Source: JBFGCM01 sp041581135
Lineage (GTDB): Bacteria > Actinomycetota > Acidimicrobiia > Spongiisociales > UBA5794
Reading direction: 5' to 3'
Assembly: GCA_041581135.1 (NCBI GenBank)
Contig: JBFGCM010000004.1
Span: 12,031-76,030 of the forward strand
Length of the DNA: 64,000 nt
Shown here: piece by piece, positions 42,583-50,307 of the stretch
Layout: every line of letters begins with the position of its first letter
How positions within the stretch are numbered: the first letter of the stretch is position 1
Notes under the pieces: model-generated
Told to the model about the DNA's origin: nothing
Databases searched by the model: none
Seen by the model: the letters and a program-made list of their open reading frames with translations, nothing else
Translations under genes and position numbers: made by a program

Positions 42583-44407
42583 CACGTGCCCCATGTAACA
42601 CGTTGTAGAGCTCGGCGGCGACGGCATCGGGGATGACGGCGGTCAGCTCGTCGACGTCGGCCTGCCGGATGCGCTTCAGCGAACCGAACTCCCGCAGCAA
42701 GGCTCTCTTCCTGGTGGGGCCGATGCCGGCCACGCTGTCGAGGATGGAATCCACCATGCGTTTGCCGCGGAGGTTGCGGTGGTAGGCGACGGCGAACCGG
42801 TGCGCCTCGTCCCTCACCCGCTGCAGCAGATACAGCGCCTCCTCACCGCGAGGGATCTGCAGTGGCTCGCTCCGATCCGGCAGGTACACCTCCTCCATGC
42901 GCTTGGCGAGACCGGCCACCGGGATGTCGAGGTCGAAGTCGTCGAGCACCTTCACCGCTCTTCCGAGTTGCCCGGCGCCGCCATCGATGATCACCAGAGA
43001 GGGCGGGTAGGCGAACTTGCCGCGCTCCTCGACCGGTAGGTCGCGTTGCTCGACGTAGGCCTTGAAGCGGCGGCGCAGCACCTCCTCCATGGCAGCAAAG
43101 TCGTCCTGACCGTCGAGGGTGCGCACCTTGAACCGCCGATACTCGCTCTTGCGCGGCGTGCCGTCTTCGAACACGACCATCGAGCCGACAGTGTCGGACC
43201 CTTGGATGGTGGAGATGTCGTAGCACTCGATCCGCAGCGGGGGCTGCTCGAGGCCAAGGTGGTCCTGCAGGCTGCGGATGGCCTTGGCACGCGAGTTGTG
43301 ATCGCGGTGGCGCTTCATGCGGTGTCTGCCGAACGCCTCCCTGGCATTGGCCCTGGCCGTCTCCATGAGCCGACGCTTGGCTCCACGCTGTGGCACTCGC
43401 AGCGAGATGCGGCCGCCTCGGCGCTCCGTCAGCCATTGGCTCCACACCTCGTGGTCCTCCGGCATGACCGGGACCAACACCTCTGGTGGTGGCGTCTCGC
43501 CGCCGTAGAGCTGGAGCAGCATGCGGGCCACGAGTCCTTCGGTGGTGACGTCCTCGACGCGGTCGATGATGTTCGTTGCCCGTCCCACCACTCGACCCTT
43601 CTTGACGTGGAAGACCTGGACCACCGCCTCCAGCGGATCCTCCTCGATGGCCAGCAGGTCGAAGGTCTCACGGGTGCGAGTGACGATCTCTTGGGTGGCC
43701 AGTGCCTTCTCGACGGCGCGCAGCTGGTCTCGCTTCCGCGCCGCCGTTTCGAACTCCAGATCCTCGGCCGCGGAGTGCATCTCGGCCGTCAAGCGCACCA
43801 CGACGGTGTCCGAGTCGCCGTCGAGGAACGCCGCCAAGCCCTCCACGTGCGCTGCGTACTCCTCGGGGGTGATCTCCCCGACACACGGTCCCGAGCACCG
43901 CTCGATGTGGAACAGCAGACACGGTTTGCCCATCGCCTCGTGGCGGCGGAACTTGGCATCGCTACAGGTGCGGATCGGGAACGTGGTCACCAGGGTGTCG
44001 AGGGTGTTGCGGATGGCATAGGCGTGGGCGTAAGGACCGAAGTACTGGGTCCCTTTGCGCCGCCGTCCTCGCATCACGGAGGCGCGGGGCCACTCCTGGT
44101 TCCTGGTGATCGCCAGGTAGGGGAAGCTCTTGTCGTCCCGGAGCCGGATGTTGAACCGGGGACGGTGCTCCTTGATCAGGGAGTACTCCAGCATGATGGC
44201 CGCCACCTCGGAGTCGGTGACGATCCAGTCCACCGAGTCGGCGGCGTCGACCATCGACCGAGTTCGTGGCTCGAGGCCCACGGTGAAGTAGTTGGCGAGA
44301 CGTTTGCGGAGTGACTTGGCTTTGCCGACGTACAGCACCGCACCGTTGCGGTCGCGAAACAGGTAGGCGCCGGGAGCGTCGGGAATGTCGGGAGGGCGAC
44401 GGACCAT
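42563..44407 (-). CDS. uvrC: UvrABC system protein C
   Basis: Makes both incisions in nucleotide-excision repair. The 614-residue protein has the GIY-YIG nuclease (AYLFRDRNGAVLYVGKAKSL) and a UvrB-binding UVR motif near residues 200-235 (AAEDLEFETAARKRDQL). The RNase H-like 5' nuclease domain includes ECYDISTIQGSDTVGSMVV, and the C-terminal helix-hairpin-helix is SVAGIGPTRKRALL. ATG 44407 was chosen because TACACT lies 8 bases before. A long in-frame extension has no support. Confidence 0.96.
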   Translation of the reverse strand: MVRRPPDIPDAPGAYLFRDRNGAVLYVGKAKSLRKRLANYFTVGLEPRTRSMVDAADSVDWIVTDSEVAAIMLEYSLIKEHRPRFNIRLRDDKSFPYLAITRNQEWPRASVMRGRRRKGTQYFGPYAHAYAIRNTLDTLVTTFPIRTCSDAKFRRHEAMGKPCLLFHIERCSGPCVGEITPEEYAAHVEGLAAFLDGDSDTVVVRLTAEMHSAAEDLEFETAARKRDQLRAVEKALATQEIVTRTRETFDLLAIEEDPLEAVVQVFHVKKGRVVGRATNIIDRVEDVTTEGLVARMLLQLYGGETPPPEVLVPVMPEDHEVWSQWLTERRGGRISLRVPQRGAKRRLMETARANAREAFGRHRMKRHRDHNSRAKAIRSLQDHLGLEQPPLRIECYDISTIQGSDTVGSMVVFEDGTPRKSEYRRFKVRTLDGQDDFAAMEEVLRRRFKAYVEQRDLPVEERGKFAYPPSLVIIDGGAGQLGRAVKVLDDFDLDIPVAGLAKRMEEVYLPDRSEPLQIPRGEEALYLLQRVRDEAHRFAVAYHRNLRGKRMVDSILDSVAGIGPTRKRALLREFGSLKRIRQADVDELTAVIPDAVAAELYNVLHGARDDANAV

Positions 44408-44415
44408 CGGCGCCG

Positions 44416-44421
44416 AGTGTA
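44416..44421 (-). promoter_or_regulatory. -10 box, leaderless promoter of uvrC
   Basis: TACACT on the minus strand with 8 bases to the uvrC ATG and no Shine-Dalgarno. The operon uvrC-ogt-rapZ-yvcK probably starts here. No RecA-NDp element precedes this box, unlike uvrA. Confidence 0.45.
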
Positions 44422-44472
44422 AATGGCCCCCGCCGGTGACCGCGACACGGCGCAGCGGCGGATGGGGCTCGG

Positions 44473-44709
44473 CTACCCGGCCAGCAGCAGGTGCGCCTGG
44501 AGCACGCTCTGCAGCAGCGGCCCGTCGAGACGGAAGCACGTGGACCGGAGCGTCTGCAGATCGCTCGGCGTCAATGCCGCCGGCGGTTCGGCGACGACAT
44601 CGAGCGCCGGCTCCGCCGCCACGATCTCTTCGGGCGACCCGGCCAGCACGAAGGCCCACGCCTTGCCATGACCGTATTCGTAGGAAACGAGGTATTCACG
44701 ATGTTCCAT
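44473..44709 (-). CDS. Conserved small hypothetical, 78 residues
   Basis: Not assigned a function. It starts MEHREYLVSYEYGHGKAWAF and includes AGSPEEIVAAEPALDVV, a pattern I know from short uncharacterised bacterial proteins (YLVSYDYG-type). The C-terminus is Leu-rich (LQSVLQAHLLLAG). Soluble, no signal. It lies between the methyltransferase and uvrC, with a start preceded only by a weak TAGGT. The upstream in-frame ATG at 44769 would extend into the methyltransferase. Confidence 0.65.
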   Translation of the reverse strand: MEHREYLVSYEYGHGKAWAFVLAGSPEEIVAAEPALDVVAEPPAALTPSDLQTLRSTCFRLDGPLLQSVLQAHLLLAG

Positions 44710-44746
44710 ACCTACAACATCGGCATCTGCGCCCGAATCCTTGAAA

Positions 44747-45451
44747 TCACCGGACCCAACAGACGCCAAGTAGGCGAGGCAGCCGGTCCTGTCCTGCCAG
44801 CAACGGGTTGGCGTCGATCACGGCAGGGCTCAATGGACGCTCTTCGAAGCGACGCAGCCCCCACCCGGCTCGAGCCGCGGTTTCCAGCAGGTCACCGAGC
44901 GGTCGATGGTGGAACTGCATCGCGTGTGCTCCGGCCGGCTCCGTGGTCCGGGTCGCCTCGAAGTAGGGGCCCCACCGCCACAGCACTTCCCCGTCGGTCG
45001 AGTCGACGACGGGACCCGCCCCCGGTGCGGTGTACGCGGGGTGGTTGACCACCGCCGCGAAGAATCCGCCGGCTCGCACGACCCGGTGGATCTCCTCGAG
45101 CAGCGGCTGCAGCGCCGACAGGTGCTCCAGCACCAACACGGCGACGACGCCTTCGAGCGAGGCGTCTGCCACCCAGGCCAGCGACGGGAGGCGGCATCGC
45201 ACGACGGGCCGGTGGGCTGCAGCGCGGACCAGGAGCGCCTGACTCAGGTCGCAGCCGAAGGCGACCACGCCGTCTGCGGTGAGGTCGCGCAGAACACGAC
45301 CATCGCCGCACCCGATATCCAGCACCGGCCCGGTGGTACCGGCAGGCATGACGTGCCGCAACAGCGGGGTGACATCGGATTCGTACGCGGGATCACCAGC
45401 CACCTCGGACACCCACCACTCGGCGAGGGCCTCCCAGTCACTCAGGAGCAA
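44747..45451 (-). CDS. Class I SAM-dependent methyltransferase
   Basis: A 234-residue methyltransferase of unknown substrate. SAM motifs are VLDIGCGDGRVLRDL, GCDLSQALL and VLVLEHLSALQPLLEEI, which is the UbiE/Methyltransf_11 pattern. A C-terminal segment after the Rossmann fold (FHHRPLGDLLETAARAGW) is typical. TTG start overlaps the uvrA stop by 14 bases, so it is coupled to uvrA. A repair link is only by position. Confidence 0.88.
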   Translation of the reverse strand: MLLSDWEALAEWWVSEVAGDPAYESDVTPLLRHVMPAGTTGPVLDIGCGDGRVLRDLTADGVVAFGCDLSQALLVRAAAHRPVVRCRLPSLAWVADASLEGVVAVLVLEHLSALQPLLEEIHRVVRAGGFFAAVVNHPAYTAPGAGPVVDSTDGEVLWRWGPYFEATRTTEPAGAHAMQFHHRPLGDLLETAARAGWGLRRFEERPLSPAVIDANPLLAGQDRLPRLLGVCWVR

Positions 45452-48266
45452 GCACCTCGCGAAGGAACTTGCCGGTGTAGCTCTCCGGCACGGTCGCCAC
45501 GTGCTCGGGAGTCCCCTCTGCGATCACTCGGCCGCCTTCGTCGCCACCTTCGGGACCGAGGTCGATGACCCAGTCGGCGGCCTTGATCACGTCGAGGTTG
45601 TGCTCGATGACGACCACGGTGTTCCCGGCGTCCACCAGCCGCTGGAGCACCCCGAGCAGTCGACGCACGTCCTCGAAGTGCAACCCGGTGGTCGGCTCGT
45701 CGAGGATGTAGAAGGTGCTACCGGTGGAGCGGCGACCCAACTCCGAGGCGAGCTTGATGCGCTGCGCCTCACCACCCGACAGCGTGGGCGCAGGCTGACC
45801 GAGTCGCACGTAGCCGAGCCCCACGTCATACAGGGTCTGGAGAATGCGCAGCAGCCGCGGCTGGTTCTCGAAGAACCGCACCGCTTCGTCGACGGACATC
45901 TCGAGCACGTCGGCGATGGAATGGCCCTTCCACAGCACATCCAGCGTGTCGCGGTTGTATCGCCGGCCCTTGCACACCTCGCATGGGATGTACACGTCGG
46001 GGAGGAAGTGCATCTCGATCTTGATGGTGCCGTCGCCCTTGCACGCCTCGCACCGCCCGCCGGACACGTTGAAGGAGAACCGGCCCGGCTTGTAGCCGCG
46101 GGCCTTGGCATCGGTGGTGGAGGCGAACAGCTCCCGCACCCGGTCGAACAGCTTGGTGTAGGTGGCCGGGTTGGACCGGGGCGTGCGGCCGATGGGCGAC
46201 TGATCGATGTTGATGACCTTGTCCACGTGCTGCTGTCCCGTCATCTTCTGATGCCGCCCGGGCAACGCGCGGGCCCCTTGTAGCTCGGAGTGGAGCGCCT
46301 TGGACAGGATCTCCTGAACCAGTGACGACTTGCCGGAGCCCGAGACGCCGGTGACCGCGATGAAGGTGCCCAGCGGGAAGGCGACGTCGATGTCCTTGAG
46401 GTTGTTGTGGGCGGCCCCATACACCGAGACGACGTTGCCCGCGCCCGAACGTCGAGTCGGCGGCACCGGGATGGCGCGCCGGCCCGACAGATAGTCGCCC
46501 GTAACGGAGGTCTTCTCGGCGATGATCCCCTTCAACGGGCCTTCGGCGACGATCCGGCCGCCGTTCTCACCTGCGCCCGGCCCGATGTCGACGATGTGGT
46601 CGGCGCTGCGGATGGTCTCTTCGTCGTGTTCCACGACGATCACGGTGTTGCCGAGGTCACGGAGACGCAGCAGGGTCTCGATGAGGCGGCGGTTGTCGCG
46701 CTGATGAAGACCGATCGACGGTTCGTCGAGGATGTAGAGCACCCCGACGAGACCGGAGCCGATCTGGGTGGCGAGCCGAATCCGCTGCGCCTCACCACCC
46801 GAGAGCGTCGCCGCCGAACGCGCCAGCGTCAGATAGTCCAGGCCCACGTCCACGAGGAAGTCGAGCCGCGCCTTGATCTCCTTGACGACCCGTTCGGCGA
46901 TGGTGCGCTCTCGGTCGGTCAGATCGAGCGACTCCAGGACATCGGCCGTCTTGCGAAGCGGCAGGGACGACACGTCGTACAGGTTCTTGCCGGCGATGGT
47001 CACTGCGAGCGACACTCGGTTGAGGCGACCCCCTCCACACTCGTCGCAGGGCACCTCTCGCATGTACTGCTTCAGGTTCTCCCGGACGGCGTCGGACTCG
47101 GAATCCTTGTACCGCCGCTCCACCCAGGGCACCGCGCCCTCGTAGGTGGTGTGGTAGCGGCGCTGTCGGTTGAACCGATTCCGGTACGACACGGTGAAGG
47201 ATCGGTCACCGGCGCCTTGCAACAGCACGGTACGGACCTTGGAGGGCAACTCACCGAACGGTTCATCGACGCTGAACCCGAGCTCGGCGGCGACCGCCTC
47301 GAGAATGCGGCTGAAGTAGCGACTTTGGTGGCGGCCCTGCCAGGGGGCGATGGCTCCCTCGGCCAGGGAACGCCCCGGCTGGGGCACGATCAGGTCGGCG
47401 TCGACCTGGAACCGCGTGCCGATGCCGCTGCATGCCGGACAGGCGCCGTACGGCGAGTTGAAGGAGAAGTTGCGGGGTTGGAGCTCTTCGAACGAGAGAC
47501 CGCAGACATCACAGGCGAGATGCTGGCTGAAGGTGAGTTGGGGGCCGTCGATCATGTCCACCACCGCCACGCCGTCGGCGAGCCGCAGCGCGGTCTCCAG
47601 CGAGTCTGTGAGGCGGCGCTCGATGCCCTCCTTGCTCACCAACCGATCCACCACCACCTCGATGGTGTGCTGGTAGTAGCGGTCGAGGCGGATGTCCTCG
47701 GTGAGATCCCTCACCTCGCCGTCGATGCGGGCCCGGCTGAACCCGTCCTTGGCGAGGTCCTTCAACAGCGACTCGTACTCGCCCTTGCGGCCACGAACCA
47801 CCGGCGCCAGCACTTGGAATCGGGTGCCCTCCTCCAGCTCGAGCACCTGGTCCACGATCTGCTGCGGCGTCTGCCGGGCAACCGGGTTTCCGTCGTTGGG
47901 ACAGTGCGGGATGCCGATGCGGGCGAAGAGCAGCCGCAGATAGTCGTGGATCTCGGTGACGGTGCCCACGGTGGAACGCGGGTTGCGGCTGGCCGTCTTT
48001 TGATCGATCGAGATGGCCGGTGACAGGCCCTCGATGAAGTCGACGTCCGGCTTGTCCATCTGGCCCAGGAACTGACGCGCATAGGCCGAGAGACTCTCGA
48101 CATAGCGGCGCTGGCCCTCGGCGTAGATCGTATCGAACGCGAGGCTCGACTTCCCCGATCCGGAGAGCCCGGTGAAGACGATGAGCCTCTCCCTGGGCAG
48201 CTCCAGAGTGAGGTTCTTCAGGTTGTGCTCGCGCGCCCCACTGACGACGATCTTGTCCGCAGCCAC
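45438..48266 (-). CDS. uvrA: UvrABC system protein A
   Basis: Damage-recognition ATPase of nucleotide-excision repair. The 942-residue protein has two ABC halves: Walker A TGLSGSGKSSLAFDT and TGVSGSGKSSLVQEI, signatures TLSGGEAQRIRLA and TLSGGEAQRIKLA. Zinc modules are the CDVCGL/CPACSG pair in the first half and CEACKG/CEVCKG in the second. GTG start with GAGG before is chosen. The promoter carries a RecA-NDp-like element. The methyltransferase gene overlaps its end. Confidence 0.97.
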   Translation of the reverse strand: MAADKIVVSGAREHNLKNLTLELPRERLIVFTGLSGSGKSSLAFDTIYAEGQRRYVESLSAYARQFLGQMDKPDVDFIEGLSPAISIDQKTASRNPRSTVGTVTEIHDYLRLLFARIGIPHCPNDGNPVARQTPQQIVDQVLELEEGTRFQVLAPVVRGRKGEYESLLKDLAKDGFSRARIDGEVRDLTEDIRLDRYYQHTIEVVVDRLVSKEGIERRLTDSLETALRLADGVAVVDMIDGPQLTFSQHLACDVCGLSFEELQPRNFSFNSPYGACPACSGIGTRFQVDADLIVPQPGRSLAEGAIAPWQGRHQSRYFSRILEAVAAELGFSVDEPFGELPSKVRTVLLQGAGDRSFTVSYRNRFNRQRRYHTTYEGAVPWVERRYKDSESDAVRENLKQYMREVPCDECGGGRLNRVSLAVTIAGKNLYDVSSLPLRKTADVLESLDLTDRERTIAERVVKEIKARLDFLVDVGLDYLTLARSAATLSGGEAQRIRLATQIGSGLVGVLYILDEPSIGLHQRDNRRLIETLLRLRDLGNTVIVVEHDEETIRSADHIVDIGPGAGENGGRIVAEGPLKGIIAEKTSVTGDYLSGRRAIPVPPTRRSGAGNVVSVYGAAHNNLKDIDVAFPLGTFIAVTGVSGSGKSSLVQEILSKALHSELQGARALPGRHQKMTGQQHVDKVINIDQSPIGRTPRSNPATYTKLFDRVRELFASTTDAKARGYKPGRFSFNVSGGRCEACKGDGTIKIEMHFLPDVYIPCEVCKGRRYNRDTLDVLWKGHSIADVLEMSVDEAVRFFENQPRLLRILQTLYDVGLGYVRLGQPAPTLSGGEAQRIKLASELGRRSTGSTFYILDEPTTGLHFEDVRRLLGVLQRLVDAGNTVVVIEHNLDVIKAADWVIDLGPEGGDEGGRVIAEGTPEHVATVPESYTGKFLREVLAPE

Positions 48267-48295
48267 GTGTCCTCTACCCGCTTGTGAATGGCACG

Positions 48296-48318
48296 AGTGT
48301 AGTTCGCGACAGGGACAG
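48296..48318 (-). promoter_or_regulatory. uvrA promoter with RecA-NDp (PafBC)-like element
   Basis: On the minus strand CTGTCCCTG, an 8-base spacer, then TACACT, 29 bases before the GTG. Mycobacterial RecA-NDp promoters read TTGTCRGTG-N8-TAnnnT. Six of nine upstream bases match, the TGTC core is intact, and the spacing is exact. It is plausibly the site of PafBC-dependent activation. Confidence 0.5.
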
Positions 48319-48369
48319 ATTCGCTGGGCGAGCACGGCCCAGCCCCGATGGCAGCGCCGCGGACCGGCG

Positions 48370-50307
48370 TCACGGCGCCAGGTGGAGCTCCCACGAGGTC
48401 GTCATGTGGTCGCGCGGAGGGCGCTCCACGGTGGGAGCCGGCTCTTCGAAGCGCCACCTGCCGAGGGGCTCAGTGCCCAGCTCTGGGCGGGGCGCATACG
48501 TGAGCACTCTGAGGTCTCTTCGCTGCTGGACCCAGTCGATACCGAGGGTGACCACCTGACCGGGCGTGAGCTCGACCACTCCGATGACGGGTATCTCACA
48601 GTACGCCGCCAGCGGCAACGCCAGCCGATCTGCGGATCCGCTCGGTTCTCCTGCCACCACCACTGCGCCGCCGACGTCGACGTCGTCGCAGAGGTCCATC
48701 AGCGCGGCGTAGGCGCCGGGCTGGGGTTCGTAGTCCCAGACCAGCACGGTCTGCACGAGAGGCATGCCCACCACCGCAGTTCCGATGAGCAACGCCCCCA
48801 GCTGGAGTGCAGGCTGGCCGGGGTCGTCCCAGAGCCGATCCACCACCCACGCCGCTCCCAGTGTGAGCATCGGAACCACGAACGGGAGATAGCCGATCGC
48901 AGCCGCGGGCTGTAGGGGCAGGACACCAGGATCGAGTACCAAGAACACCAGCGGCACTGCCCCGAAGACCATGACGGGTCTCCACTCGAGGTCGAGTCCC
49001 CGCAGATTGCGCCAGGCGAGCGTCACCCATCCGAACAGGCCGGCGACCACCGTGGCCGGCCACACGTACCACAACAGCCACCACAGGCTCTGCTCCGAAT
49101 AGGTGCGGGTGGCGTCGACGGGCACGCCTTCGGCCGCCTGTGCGGCGCCGACCGCGGCCACCGCCTCGCTGCCGGCTGTGGCGGGCCGCAGCAAGAGGAG
49201 CGCGAGGCCGATGACCAGGACCAGGACGGACGGGACCCAACCCGGCACCCGCTGCAACGACTCGGCGAACGAGATCGGCCGGTGGTACAGCACTCGGGCT
49301 CCTACCCCGAGTGCGAACACCACGAGTGCCGGCAGCCACAGACGGCCCGCCAACGCTCCCATCCGCTCGGCCGGGACCGCGTCCACCACTGCCAGCGTCA
49401 ACGGGATCGCCGCCCCCGCCATCACCGCCGCCACGAAAGCCCGCCGCCGTTGACGTGCAATCCACGCCAACTGCCAGCCGCCGACCTCGATCGCCAGCAG
49501 GTATACGCCCAGTGCAGCGAGCCCGAGCAACGTGGACGTGGTGGCCACAGACGCTGCACCCAAGGCCACACCGGCGACGACGCCTCGCGCCCGGCGGTCC
49601 TCGGCCACCGATAGGGTCCACACGCCGAACGCGGCGGCAGCCAGGGCGAACGACTCGGGGCGACCGTCCCGGGCGGCATACAGGCCGAGTGGCCCGAAGC
49701 CGACTGCCAGCATGACCATCACGGCTGCCCCCCACCGAACCCTTTGCACCGCGAAGACGTACAGCATCCACGTGGCCAATCCCAACAGAATCGCGCCGGC
49801 GACGAACAGCCCTCGATCGCCTATGAACGCCAGCAGGGCGGCAGTCGCCGGGTACAGACGAGGCACGTCCAGGGTGCCGTCCCCGAACCCCGGCGGCGCG
49901 GCGGCGTCGAGTGATGCAAAGGGGGTGTCGGCGTGGTCGGGAGTCGTTGCGCCGGTGGCGGCGAGCATGCGCGCCGCTGCGGCGTGGGCCGCCGGGTCGT
50001 CGCCCACGATGACGGTGCCGGTGGCGAACACACCGTGGAACAGCATCACCGCCACTGCCACCACTGCCGGCCACGCCCACGGTGCGATACCGCCGTCCTC
50101 GCGTTCCCAGCCCCACAGCACATACAGCGAGTAGCCGGCGGCGAACCCGGCGATGACGAGCGGTCCGAGGCGAAAGAGACCCATCAAGGACAGTGCGTAC
50201 GCACCCAACGCGAAGCCGACGGTCATCGACATGAGCGCAACGGTGACCCGCGTCACCAGCGCCGGGACCGGAGTCGGCCGGAACCTACGTTCCGGGCCCG
50301 CCGTCAT
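48370..50307 (-). CDS. GT-C-like polytopic membrane protein between uvrB and uvrA
   Basis: A 645-residue membrane protein with about 12-14 helices. The first large extracytoplasmic loop, after helix 3, reads VIVGDDPAAHAAAARMLA. The Asp pair there is where GT-C glycosyltransferases carry their catalytic acidic residues. A C-terminal soluble domain of about 110 residues follows the last helix. This resembles ArnT/mannosyltransferase-like proteins that use polyprenol-linked sugars, but the exact family is not identified. It begins at the uvrB stop (TGATG), so translation is coupled to uvrB. Confidence 0.7.
   Translation of the reverse strand: MTAGPERRFRPTPVPALVTRVTVALMSMTVGFALGAYALSLMGLFRLGPLVIAGFAAGYSLYVLWGWEREDGGIAPWAWPAVVAVAVMLFHGVFATGTVIVGDDPAAHAAAARMLAATGATTPDHADTPFASLDAAAPPGFGDGTLDVPRLYPATAALLAFIGDRGLFVAGAILLGLATWMLYVFAVQRVRWGAAVMVMLAVGFGPLGLYAARDGRPESFALAAAAFGVWTLSVAEDRRARGVVAGVALGAASVATTSTLLGLAALGVYLLAIEVGGWQLAWIARQRRRAFVAAVMAGAAIPLTLAVVDAVPAERMGALAGRLWLPALVVFALGVGARVLYHRPISFAESLQRVPGWVPSVLVLVIGLALLLLRPATAGSEAVAAVGAAQAAEGVPVDATRTYSEQSLWWLLWYVWPATVVAGLFGWVTLAWRNLRGLDLEWRPVMVFGAVPLVFLVLDPGVLPLQPAAAIGYLPFVVPMLTLGAAWVVDRLWDDPGQPALQLGALLIGTAVVGMPLVQTVLVWDYEPQPGAYAALMDLCDDVDVGGAVVVAGEPSGSADRLALPLAAYCEIPVIGVVELTPGQVVTLGIDWVQQRRDLRVLTYAPRPELGTEPLGRWRFEEPAPTVERPPRDHMTTSWELHLAP

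Noticed and set aside
48596..50116. 506-residue minus-strand ORF inside the GT-C-like gene
   Set aside because: Arg/Gly/Pro-rich shadow in another frame of a membrane protein gene.
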